From the NCBI GenBank assembly GCA_000697475.1, contig JNEU01001144.1, positions 186,001 to 250,000 on the forward strand: a stretch of 64,000 bases of DNA, written 5' to 3'. This document shows positions 34,009-44,448 of this stretch, one piece after another. Each line of letters begins with the position of its first letter. The stretch's first letter is position 1. A program made the translations under genes and the position numbers. The DNA is from Lichtheimia corymbifera B2541 (lineage: Eukaryota; Mucoromycota; Mucoromycetes; Mucorales; Lichtheimiaceae). The notes beneath the pieces are model-generated. The model saw only the letters and a list, made by a program, of their open reading frames with translations, was not told the DNA's origin and ran no database searches.

Positions 34009-36098
34009 ATGAGGTCAACAGCAGCAGCAGCAATAATGTCAGCACGTTGGTTCTTGGTTGTTCTATGTGCAACTACGGCATTCGCATTCCCTTGGAGCTC
34101 ATCGTCCAACACTCAACAAGACGACAATGTCCCACAAGCACCATCCGCCAAACTTGATTACAAAATGACTGTCAAGAGAACCTATCTGTACAATGGCAGC
34201 ATTCCATTTTGGTCGTCAGGAGGAGGTAGAGTATCTTTACTGCTAGTATATATGACTAGTTGAGATATCGAATGCTCATGTTTTATGTTATAATAGATCT
34301 TCTCATGGCAGATGATTTCATTCGATTAACACCTTCTGTGCCTGGTGCTCGTGGATGGATCTGGGCTGAACTACCTAATACATACGCCGAGTGGGAAGCA
34401 GAGTTGACATTTCGTGTATCCGGTAGCCACATGCATGGTGGACGTGGTTTAGCTTTTTGGTACACCAAGGAAGCAATGGGTGATGGTCCCATCTTTGGAG
34501 CACGTGATAACTGGGATGGTCTTGGTATTTGGTTGGATTCAGCTAATCCTCGTGTAAGTCGTGGTATGGAAAGAGAGAAAACGAGTGGCTCACAACCACC
34601 TTAATTATAGACACACACTCCCACCACGATCGCCATTTTGAATGATGGAACACTTCAGTTTGCCTCGAGACATAATCCAGAGAAATATATCCTTGGTTCC
34701 TGCGAGATCAACTATCGCAACACTGGCAACGTACCTGCTCATCTTCGCGTCACATACAAAGCCAACATTTTGACGGTATGGGATAAATCATGGTGGTTTA
34801 GGTGGATGGGATCTAACTTTATGCTACAATACAGGTCATGTTGGATCCCATGGGTGATGGAAAAGATTTTCGCACTTGCATGCAGCAACCTCTTAGCCTG
34901 CCAACTGGTTACTACTTTGGTGTCTCAGCTGCCTCTCATAATCCTGCTGGTAAGATGGGATGGTTATGATTTGGGTATGATGCTTACTTGACGACAATAG
35001 ATGATCATGACCTCATCTCATTTGAAACTTGGCAACTCGATCCCCCGGCAAAGACTCAGGTACTACATCGATGAACATGAAAATTCCCATCCAATTCTCT
35101 CATACGTTGTGATCATTTTTATAGCACTCGAAACGTCCCTTGGAAGAGGAAATGGTTAACAAAGGAGAAGAGTTCAAGGAGTTGGATGAGGAGCAGAAAA
35201 AGGTAAGCAACGATAAAAACCCATGATATCGTATATTCAACCATGTATGATAGAAAATCGAAGAGACTGAGTTTGCTGTACGTCGGATGAGAGAGGAAGC
35301 TCAAGGTGATCAAGTACGCACCGAGACTTTGGCGACCATTGTAAGTGCTATCTCTGTTTTGAAAGTTGACCATCCACTCTAATCAAGTGTTATTTTAGGC
35401 CACTGTATTTGATACACAAAAGCGAATTCTCGAGGATCTACAAATCATGCAAATGCAAGTGGAGGCTTTGGGTGCACCTACTCCAGAAATGTTGATCATG
35501 GGCAACTATGAGAAAAAGAGTAATGCAGCAGCAGCAAGTAGCTCGAACCAGGAGAGTGGCAACATGAATGCACAAGAAGCAATGTAAGTCTGGGCTTGTT
35601 GGTATGGAGCGGAGAATGCGAGTGGACCACGTCGCGTATTTTATATACTGACTACATTCATGTACCCAATAGTCAAACAATCAAATCGGTTGCCGAAGGT
35701 ATGCAAGCTGAGGCACGATCCATTGTCACTCAAATGGCATCGCAAATCGAGCAACAATCACGTGAGCAAGAACGCAGATCCAAGCAGATTGAGGAGACCA
35801 TGGACCGCCTTGAAAAGGCCATTTATGCAATCAATGTGAGTGGATGACACAAAGTACACACATTTATGCAGCTGGGATATGCACTGACATCTTATGGGCA
35901 CACAAATCTTAGAACCACATGGCAGTCCAACAAAAGCGCATGAATGAAATTGGAAAGGATTCGGCAGCAACGCGCGGCACGCTTTCTACCTTATTCAAAT
36001 ATATCCTTTATGCATTTGCAGTGCAAGCTGTCGTTGGCTTGGGTATTTATTTGTATTGGAAGCTTAGAGTAGAGCGCAACGAAAAGAAATTCTTATAG
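34009..36098 (+). CDS. L-type lectin cargo receptor (ERGIC-53/Emp47-like)
   Basis: ER-Golgi glycoprotein cargo receptor, predicted 503 aa. Ten exons: 34009-34225, 34297-34553, 34611-34775, 34835-34949, 35001-35059, 35125-35202, 35254-35340, 35399-35583, 35673-35835 and 35913-36098. A signal peptide (WFLVVLCATTAFA) is followed by the legume-lectin fold: FIRLTPSVPGARGWIW, HGGRGLAFWYTK, DNWDGLGIWLDS, and GYYFGVSAASHNP. A long coiled coil (residues about 300-460) should drive oligomerisation. One transmembrane span (YILYAFAVQAVVGLGIYLYW) precedes the short cytosolic tail RVERNEKKFL*. The terminal KKFL fits a KKxx COPI retrieval signal. Gene split into small exons; all junctions keep frame. Confidence 0.93.
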
Positions 36099-37049
36099 TC
36101 TTCACCGCAATAAAAACAAAAGCTGATGTATCAACAACCTATATTAGCACTTGCTCTAAAATATAAAGCGATCTTTATCACTCACCACCATTGGATGAAT
36201 GCAATTCTTTGTCACCTGTTGATCGGAATTTGTAGGTTGTACAACGTTGGCCTCTTTGTCTTTTTGTAGTAGGACCTAGACACAGACACCATAAAGAGAT
36301 ACTCGTCCGATTGTTCATCCCGGTCTTCTGAATGTGGTAGTGATAAAAGAATTACAGGGATATGTAATAATCGTATAGTGACCAAGACCTGCTGTGAACA
36401 GGTGGATGGCATGTCAAATAGATTGCATTCAACCACATGTTGGCGTTGTACTACTCTAACTTTGAGCTTTGTGACATCACGGCATGATCGTTTTTTCTCT
36501 TTGGCCAAGAAAGCTCGGTTTTCCTTTCTTTTATCGAAACGTATTTCATCCTCTCTTTTTTTCTACTTTTGTCCCGACAACAACGCTTGCTCCTTCCGCC
36601 GTTTCCCCTATCAAAGGTACCAACTCCATTCCCCCCCAATGCAACCATTCCCGGGTTACAATGGCAACGATTGCAAACGTATTCACATTCGAGTGTATCT
36701 GTCTATCTTGTAGCAACGTTACAGCCCGAGGTGGCCATATACGAACGCTCAATCACCGGCATAAAGGTATATCGATTTACCTACATAATCCGATTCAGCT
36801 GCGGCACCTGTTAAGGAACTATCAGTGGCTGATCGAGATAGCGTGTGGGAACTACACTTGCTCTCTGTGGTAGCAAAACGAATCATGTACGTGTGTTTAC
36901 CCATACCACCAGACCTGTCGGAGAACCACCACTATGGCATTGAAGAAAGAACTCTATTTCTTTTGCCTTTGTCTTGGTGTTCTTTCTTTTTCTATCTCTT
37001 TTGCTTATATTTATTTTTCTTCTCTTTCATCATCTAGCAACAATCTCCT
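36099..37049. other. Intergenic / 5' UTR of the ankyrin gene
   Basis: Pyrimidine-rich, with a TCATCTAG acceptor-like site at 37028-37037 just before the start codon, so the ankyrin gene may have a 5' UTR intron. Overlapping frames at 36378-36873 have unremarkable composition and no motif. No gene called. Confidence 0.5.
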
Positions 37050-39812
37050 ATGCTTTCAACACCCAACGACTCATCATCCTACCACCACCCAACGACTCAT
37101 CACCCGATTACTCAAGTCAAAATGTCAAATGATGTCGAGCCACGTATCCATGATACATCATCTGTTGACACCTCAATGAAAGGACGTCTCCATGACAAAC
37201 GAACGGCTCAACGTGTGCCTTCTCGACATGCATCATCTCGTCGCACTCGCACTTTTTCTGAAGGTGATGTTGGATTATCATCTTTGCAACGAAAGAAACG
37301 ACTCTGTGAGCTGGTTGAAAAGAGAGAACAAAGCACATCATCTGCAGCAAAAAAGACAGCTACACAGCAACCACCGCAACAAGAACAACAACAGACATTG
37401 GGTCGTCGGTGGCCGAATCCCAACAAGACTGACAAAGCTGGGCGCACAAAGCTCTTTGGGTGCACAGCAGCGGGTGATCTTGTCAAAGTCAAGGAGCTTA
37501 TTGCTTGTGGTGCCCAAGTTAATCATCGCGACAATGCTGGATGGACACCTTTACATGAAGCTGCTCTTAAAGGTCAACTCGAGGTTGCTCAATATCTCAT
37601 TGAATGTGGTGCTCAAGTCAATGTACGTGGATTTGGCAATGATACGCCTCTTCATGACGCTAGTGCTGCGGGTTTTGCTGATTGTGTGCGACTACTCATT
37701 GATGCTGGTGCCGATGTATTTGCATTAAATGCCAACAAAGAGACACCACTCGATGTATGTGATGACAAGAAATGCGCGTCGCTATTGAGGACCAAAATGC
37801 AACAGCTTGAACAATTGGTGCCACAGGACAAAGATGGCCGTACCGAATTACACAAGGCTTGTGCTGAAGGCGATTATGATCATGTGGTGTCCTTACTGAA
37901 GCGAGGTGCCAATGTCAATGCTCGTGACAATATGTCATGGACACCTTTACATGAGACGGCTTGTCAAGGCAGCACAGCTATTGCACGACTACTCATTCAA
38001 CATGGTGCTGATGTCAATTTCCCTGGATACCGAGGATCTACTGCTTTGCATCGAGCCAGTGCCACAGGCTATACCGAGCTCGTTCAATTTCTACTCGAAT
38101 CAGGTGCCAATGTTGAGCTCCAAGATGATCGTGGCAATTGCCCTTATGATGTTGCAGTCGATCATGCAATGACACGCCATTATCTTGCTCTTCGCATGGA
38201 TGAGTTGCGTAAAGAACGTGCTGCCAGTGATGCCATTGATGAAATCACTTTCCAATCTCACAAGAAACAACGACGTCATGGCCCTGATGCAGATAACGAC
38301 AAAGGCACATCCGAACAATCACGTCCATTATCACGAGAAGAACGCAAAATACAAGCCATCATGCGCACATTTGCCACTATGGAACAAAAGAAACGCCCAA
38401 GGAAATCATCAGTAGCAGATAACAATGACGATGACCATGAATTATCATTCGAGGAATATTCAAAGAACCTGCGTCGCAAACGTCGTGTACGAACACAAAG
38501 CTTGTCATCTACATCACGTGAATCTTCAGTATCACTCGATCCTCAGCAAGTGGTTCCGGCATCAACAACAACACAACAAAAGCCAGGAGCTGATCCTCGC
38601 AAGTTGAATCCAACAAAGAAAGATGCCAGTGGTCGCACTTTTCTACACAAGCGCTCTGGAAGAGGTGACATACCAGCTGTTGAAGCATTACTTGAAGCGG
38701 GTGCCAATCCCAATGAACAAGATAATGCGGGATACACACCATTGCATGAAGCTGCATTACGAGGCCGTACACAAGCTGTCCTTATTCTTTTACAACATGG
38801 CGCTGATGCGAATGCCAAGGGCGCTGATGATGACACTGCATTACATGATGCAACAGCTAATGGCCATACTGATGTGATACATCATCTGCTCCAATTTGGT
38901 GCCAATCCTCATGCCACCAATGCAAAAGGAATCACACCCATTGATATCGCAGCTGATAGTGGGAACAGCGACATTGAACAATTATTACGTCAGGCTCCTG
39001 CGTTATCGCAAGGTATGTCATTCTTTCCATGTCATAATGCGTATACTCATCCTATGTTCTTAGAAGGCAAGAAACAGCAGACCAGCAGCATCAATAATGA
39101 AAGCACCAAACAAAGACCCAACAATGAGACGAAGATGACACAACAACCAAAGGCTCAGGCACGTTCCGTTTCAGGTCGCCATTTACCAAAGAAGAATTTA
39201 CGACTCTCTCAAATGTCTGATATTGCGCCAACAACACCAACCAACTCTAAAGGGCCGATCCCAACACCACCACCTGAACGCCGTTTCAATTTCGGCAATG
39301 ATGATGACCATGGCAACACGCATGATATCAAGCCATTGTTCACTGTTAAGCATTGGGATGAAACGACATCAAAGATGATACCTTGTGTGGTGGATCTCCA
39401 AGTCAGCATGCTATTTGGAATGAAATCGACAGCTGATTTTTGGAAGCAATATCCGGATTTGACGCATCAACCTATTCATGTGGACCAAAAATCTCGATTG
39501 TGGCCGACGTTTTCATCTATGCTTTGCAATCAACCACATCATGATGCATTCGAAGCCAAACGCAACTTTATTGAGTCTGACTTGTACCTTGTGCCCCTTG
39601 ATCAAGTATTCACAATTGTTAAGCAGGATTACAGTCACATGACTCAGCATCTCACTACCCAACCTGTGGATACCACCCATGACCAGGATACCAGCAAAGG
39701 GCTTCAACAAGAAACGGCACCTTCAGCAACTCTGCTCAACATTGTATCACGACGACCCGGTTGCAGTTTACCACCCAAGTTTGCCCTCAAACTACAAAAA
39801 TTGAAAAAATGA
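37050..39812 (+). CDS. Ankyrin-repeat protein, Hos4-like (Set3 complex type)
   Basis: Predicted 903 aa with exons 37050-39012 and 39064-39812 (920 aa if the in-frame 51-nt intron is retained). Three ankyrin modules lie at about residues 130-250, 265-380 and 520-645, each containing DNAGWTPLHEAAL, DNMSWTPLHETAC or DNAGYTPLHEAAL followed by a TPLHDAS-type repeat. Between them is a basic, charged region (REERKIQAIMRTFATME, RRKRRVRTQ) suggesting nuclear location. The C-terminal 100 residues (QVSMLFGMKSTADFWKQYP, then LYLVPLDQVF) resemble the tail of Hos4/Snt-type scaffold proteins. Role as a histone-deacetylase complex scaffold is inferred from this layout. A second Met at 37122 (MSNDVEPR) could be the true start. 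Confidence 0.8.
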   Translation: MLSTPNDSSSYHHPTTHHPITQVKMSNDVEPRIHDTSSVDTSMKGRLHDKRTAQRVPSRHASSRRTRTFSEGDVGLSSLQRKKRLCELVEKREQSTSSAAKKTATQQPPQQEQQQTLGRRWPNPNKTDKAGRTKLFGCTAAGDLVKVKELIACGAQVNHRDNAGWTPLHEAALKGQLEVAQYLIECGAQVNVRGFGNDTPLHDASAAGFADCVRLLIDAGADVFALNANKETPLDVCDDKKCASLLRTKMQQLEQLVPQDKDGRTELHKACAEGDYDHVVSLLKRGANVNARDNMSWTPLHETACQGSTAIARLLIQHGADVNFPGYRGSTALHRASATGYTELVQFLLESGANVELQDDRGNCPYDVAVDHAMTRHYLALRMDELRKERAASDAIDEITFQSHKKQRRHGPDADNDKGTSEQSRPLSREERKIQAIMRTFATMEQKKRPRKSSVADNNDDDHELSFEEYSKNLRRKRRVRTQSLSSTSRESSVSLDPQQVVPASTTTQQKPGADPRKLNPTKKDASGRTFLHKRSGRGDIPAVEALLEAGANPNEQDNAGYTPLHEAALRGRTQAVLILLQHGADANAKGADDDTALHDATANGHTDVIHHLLQFGANPHATNAKGITPIDIAADSGNSDIEQLLRQAPALSQGMSFFPCHNAYTHPMFLEGKKQQTSSINNESTKQRPNNETKMTQQPKAQARSVSGRHLPKKNLRLSQMSDIAPTTPTNSKGPIPTPPPERRFNFGNDDDHGNTHDIKPLFTVKHWDETTSKMIPCVVDLQVSMLFGMKSTADFWKQYPDLTHQPIHVDQKSRLWPTFSSMLCNQPHHDAFEAKRNFIESDLYLVPLDQVFTIVKQDYSHMTQHLTTQPVDTTHDQDTSKGLQQETAPSATLLNIVSRRPGCSLPPKFALKLQKLKK

Positions 39813-40567
39813 TCGTATACCCACCCACCAACATATCAGCATATTATTACTCATTGTAAAAAACGAGATCAACAATCTATCCATCCAATCATTGTACAAA
39901 GGAAAAACACACATACACTCCCAGGGTCTGTCACAACGAATGTAGTAGTAGGATGGTCTTCCATAGTAGATATAAAAAAAAGTTAACAAAGGTGTCATCT
40001 TCTCATACGATATACGCATGCTTCTTTGCTACTTCAATTACACTCAGCTATATGCTGCAAGTATATGCATAAACACGCCTACTCATATGATCCCTTTACA
40101 GCTTGTTGTCCCTGCCGCATATAACTTTTCACCATCAATGACCATTTAACCTTGCTCTAAGTCAACCTCTCCAACTCGGCTTTGGCTGTCTCGATACACA
40201 CCGATGACCATGCTCCAGGTTGAGTGGGTGTTTGATGAGCGTTGTGAAGAAGATAATGGCCTAAATGCATTCTATATTGCCATATTTCAACAATTCAACT
40301 GAATACTTGAATAAACATTGCTTTATTGAGCACCACGTTTGGCAACGATTTTGTGTCGCTAGTTAAGCAAGTGAGCTACACCAACGCCAGCAGTGGTAGT
40401 AGCAGCAGCATTGGGGACATGAACCATGGGTAAAAAGCGAGGGAAAAAAAGGAGGATGGAAAGAGATGGCGAATAAGAAAAGAATAGGATATTTACACAG
40501 GAAGGTTAGGTTGTTATGCGGTCGAAATAATTACAAGAGGTGTGTTTGTGAATGGGATGATACAAAG
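39813..40567. other. Convergent intergenic
   Basis: Region between two converging genes. It holds 3' untranslated sequence and a short AGC run near 40400. No supported gene. Confidence 0.55.
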
Positions 40568-40906
40568 TTAACTCCACGAGCCTGAAGTCAAATCTTTTTG
40601 CATATAATCGTCAGCTGATACATTCGAGATACCATAAAAGGTTGCTCGTCGACGTTGCTGCACTGGAATGGGTTGGGCCCTGGTTGGTGATAAGCGGCTC
40701 TTATCATACAATTGGCCATCACTTGCTCGCCTCCAGAGACCCTCACTCGCTTGTTCGTCCACTGAAAGGCGGCGGCCACTATCATTTTGGGCTGTGGATT
40801 GTTCAACCATTATGCTGGGTCGATGTTGTTGTTGTTGCCCTATTCCTCCCTCATCCTCCTTTTTGCCAAACTTTTCTCGGATATTTCTAACTAGATTGTT
40901 GAACAT
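40568..40906 (-). CDS. Small basic protein, 112 aa, unknown
   Basis: Single-exon frame starting MFNNLVRNIREKFGKKEDE. It is polar and basic with two RRxS sites (RRLSVDE, RRASDGQ) and a second RR-Thr site (RRRATFYG). No transmembrane span or known domain. The RRAS and RRAT sites plus a YGISNVSADDYMQKD tail look like a phosphoregulated small fungal protein, but I cannot name it. It shares a 211-nt divergent promoter with the dmc1-like gene. Confidence 0.6.
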   Translation of the reverse strand: MFNNLVRNIREKFGKKEDEGGIGQQQQHRPSIMVEQSTAQNDSGRRLSVDEQASEGLWRRASDGQLYDKSRLSPTRAQPIPVQQRRRATFYGISNVSADDYMQKDLTSGSWS

Positions 40907-41117
40907 GGAGAAAGAAAGGAAGATAAAATGGTACCAAAAGTGGGGTCACTTCTTATACGTGGGATGAAAAAAAAAGTGCGGGGATGACAAGACTCACATC
41001 CATACACAAATCAATTTGCTCGCGTACAACATAACCCCCGATCAATGCAGCAGTCAAAATGAAACAAACATTGGTCGCTCTTCTTTCCCCTTTTTCATCC
41101 GAGTCAAACACCAAACA

Positions 41118-42822
41118 ATGCCCCCTCAAAAGAAAGAACAACATCTAGATCAGGTGGTTGAAGATATTGATGGTGACCAGGACGAGGTAACGTTATGCTT
41201 TGACTAGCATTCATAGCTTGTGCTCATCTCCTGCTTGTATATGCACTTATCCATGTAGCTCTTTTACACATGTATCGATGAACTTCAAGTAAAGCTTTGG
41301 TTTTGGACATTCAATCACTTGCACTTTGTGCTCATCTTTTTTTGTATACCATCATCTTTTATTCATCCTGCGTTCAAGTCTCAAGGCATCGGTGTAGCCG
41401 ATATCAACAAGCTCAAGTCAGCTGGAGTATGCACAATCAGAGTACGTATACTTTGATGATACACGTGTGGTTTTTGATCTAAGACATGGAACCCAAAAGG
41501 GTGCACAAATGATGACCAAGAAGACCTTGCTCAAGATCAAAGGCTTATCAGAGACCAAGGTGGACAAGATTAAAGACGCTGCTTCCAAAGCACAGGTATT
41601 ATCTATTTCTCCCATCAATCGAGCATACCCCACTCACATGCATATGTATCTAACCAGGGTTCTGGTTTCATAACCGGATCTGACATGTCTCGCTTCCGAG
41701 AAAAGGTGGTCAAGATCTCCACTGGCAGCAAGCAATTTGACTCATTACTTGGTGGTACGTAGCTATCCGAGAGCTATGTGTGTATGATGATATTGATATT
41801 TCTTCCAAAAGGTGGTGTCCAAACAATGTCCATCACTGAAGGTATGTAAAGAGTCATATGACACACCAATGGCACACAAAGGCTCACTCATTGGATAGTG
41901 TTTGGTGAATATCGAACAGGCAAGACTCAGTTGGGGCACACACTTTGCGTGCAAGTGCAATTGCCCATCCACCAAGGAGGAGCAAACAGCAAAGCAGGCA
42001 AGTTCCCATTCACATTCGTCAAGCATGATGCTGATTTTTGATATCTCTCTCACATAGCCTATATTGACACTGAAGGCACTTTTCGCCCGGATCGAATCCG
42101 TGCTATTGCCGACCGATTTGGTGTGGACCCCGATATCACGTTGGACAATATTGCGGTGGCTCGTGCGTGGAACAGCGATCATCAAATGGATTTAATCACA
42201 GAAATTGCCGCCAAATTTGCCGAAGAGAAAGGGATCTATCGCTTGCTTGTCGTTGATTCGATCATTGCCCTCTTTCGGTGCGATTATGCTGGTCGTGGTG
42301 AATTGGCAGAACGTCAACAAAAGCTCAATCAAATGCTCAATCGTTTGACCAAAATTGCAGAGGAATACAATGTCGCGATTTTCCTCACCAACCAAGTCTC
42401 ATCCGATCCAGGAGGTAAACAAGGTGCTTAAATGGTTGTTTATTAACAATTCTAACAGATATCTATGCTTAGGTGGTATGGTCTTTGTTTCTGATCCAAA
42501 AAAGCCAGTGGGTGGTCACATTCTGGTAGGATTTCTTTGTGTATTGCCCAATGCCATGTACTCATCCATTGTTCTCCTCTCCTTCATCCAACCATCCCTT
42601 TTCATTTCCAATCAGGCTCATGCGTAAGTATAAACCACCCAAAGTTATATCCCACACGTATCACTGATATATCTTCAATGCAATAGATCTGCCACTCGAG
42701 TATATTTGCGTAAAGGACGTGGAGAAGAACGAGTTGCCAAGATCTACGATTCACCCGACATGCCTGAAAACGAATGCTCTTATACTATCTCCGGAGGTGG
42801 CATTGCCGACGTCTTTCTTTAG
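41118..42822 (+). CDS. dmc1: Meiotic recombinase Dmc1
   Basis: RecA/Rad51-family strand-exchange protein of meiosis, predicted 345 aa. Exons: 41118-41186, 41259-41288, 41379-41441, 41500-41595, 41658-41754, 41812-41841, 41899-41997, 42058-42414, 42473-42525, 42616-42623 and 42687-42822. An N-terminal HhH region ([17 protein letters not shown]) precedes Walker [10 protein letters not shown] (about residue 131) and [13 protein letters not shown]. Walker B is [12 protein letters not shown]. The C-terminus runs [38 protein letters not shown] and ends GGGIADVFL*. The GGHILAHA segment and C-terminal tail favour Dmc1 over Rad51. The intron after 41997 uses a GC donor (G|GCAAGT), and exon 10 has only 8 nt. 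Both are required for the conserved sequence. Confidence 0.92.
41998..42057 (+). other. GC-AG intron in dmc1
   Basis: Donor GCAGGCAAGT, acceptor CACATAG. Splicing at GC joins AAAGCAG to CCTATATTGAC and yields [11 protein letters not shown], the length expected for the family; no GT donor in reach does so. Confidence 0.75.
42616..42623 (+). other. 8-nt micro-exon in dmc1
   Basis: GCTCATGC between ATCAG and GTAAGTA. It restores the conserved HILAHASATR; without it two residues and the frame are lost. Confidence 0.75.
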
Positions 42823-42940
42823 CTGATGATATGTATCTCTTCTTTTACTGGCTCTTCTTTTCCTTAATACTCTTCATATACTTTCTACGCTGAGACACCA
42901 TATGCAAAAACAAGACGGGGAAACCTGTTACAAATGGTAG

Positions 42941-43751
42941 TTAGCTTTCGATATTCCCTTGCAAAACAGCGCATCCAAAATACAATGATTTCTTACCTGG
43001 AAGATAAACCAATGATGTACCGATCAAAAAGTAAAAGTAGAGAGGATTCCATGCTTGAGCATAGGGCAATGATTGGTAGACCATGGTGAGCTCGGAGCCG
43101 ACGCCCATAGGATAGAGCACATAGAACAAGTTGTAACGGGCCCAGTTGAGGAAACCAGGAACGGATCCTTGCAAGTTGGTGGCGTAGTAAGAGTAACGAA
43201 CGCATTCAGCAATGGACCAAGCAATCATCATGGTGCTGAAAGATACGTGAGTGCCGATAGCAGGGAACATGTAGTTGACACCCCATACAAGGAAAAGACG
43301 AGAAGCGACTTGCATTGCAGTGGTAGTAACAGGAGCACGCACAAAGCCTATTTGTATCCCACATTAGCATTCCAATTATCCATCCAAAGAGTATAACAAC
43401 CACTTACCAACCAACGAGTGAATCACCTACACAAGAATAAACGTGTCAACTTCACGAGCATATAAGCTAAACACGCCAATAAGCAATACCTCCATAATAG
43501 CAGTTGTCTGCACAACTTGCAACCAGGGCCATACGAGTGAATGGACTTTGGTGTAGTCACCGTTGTTGTTAATGAGGCAAGAGACGGTAGTGAAGAGGAT
43601 CATGAACCAGCCAAAGAAACTGGCAACATTGTATGCGAGAAGGTACGCATTGATAAGACCACCACCCGATGATTGCTTTCCTGAATGAGTCACACGCTTC
43701 TTAGCAATCAGGTATGCATGAGTGTCGAGTATGTTTGTTACCTTGAGGCAT
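42941..43751 (-). CDS. Very-long-chain (3R)-3-hydroxyacyl-CoA dehydratase (Phs1/HACD)
   Basis: Third enzyme of ER fatty-acid elongation, predicted 195 aa. Exons in transcript order: 43751-43742, 43680-43490, 43426-43408, 43347-42997 and 42957-42941. First exon is 10 nt (MPQ), third is 19 nt; splice phases give MPQGKQSSGGGLINAYL and VIHSLVGFVRAP. Multi-span membrane protein. The PTPLA core is plain: TMMIAWSIAECVRYSYY, GFLNWARYNLFYVLYPMGVGSEL, which contains the catalytic Tyr and Glu pair (YPMGVGSE). Slightly shorter than yeast Phs1. It lies divergently to clp1. Confidence 0.9.
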
Positions 43752-44448
43752 GTTTAAAGCTGCTGAGTAAAAGTGAAAGGAAGAGAGAGAGGGCTCTACC
43801 CAGCCACGGTTAACGATGTTGTCAGCTCCTCAAATGTTGGGGACAGTTCTCATCGCATGTTTAACTGCCATAAGAGTTACAGAATATCCTACATAACACG
43901 TGAAGATATTCGCATCGTTCATCGTATGAGATTGAGCAATTGAATGATAAAAAGTTTAATACTACCCAAATCCACTATTGAACAATACACTGATATGCCA
44001 TGATGGAGGAAAACGTGGTCTATCCATCATCCCGTGATATAAATCATATACAGCGCTTCACATTTAAGCATATGAGTTCATAACTAGCTTACTTGATTCT
44101 GTCTTACAAACACCTTTATTCCTGGTATCGATACATTTAAATTGGCGGTAGACAAGTGATGTGCTCTGATGATTCAGTCGAGGGTTGCCTTGTACAGGTC
44201 ATTCATCATTGTTTGCCATGCACCATCGTATGTATCACTTGCACAAGCCGAATTGAGTACAACCTACTACAACAGCTTACAATCAAAGTCTGGTTATGTA
44301 GCATTATTATATAGCAGCTCAGTTGTCTAGGCAACCACCTGCTCTATTACATTTGGCAGGAGCATAATAATAACCTCCCAGGGACAAATTTGGTTGGGCG
44401 GCCATTCATTCTCTCTTCTTTACCACCTGCATATCCACCTTCACCACT
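43752..44448. other. Divergent intergenic
   Basis: Promoter region between the dehydratase (minus) and clp1 (plus). No open frames, RNA or repeat recognised. Confidence 0.6.

Noticed and set aside
36378..36873. Overlapping 111- and 129-codon frames upstream of the ankyrin gene
   Set aside because: Several frames are open at once in pyrimidine-rich DNA, which is typical of leader sequence; no family signal.
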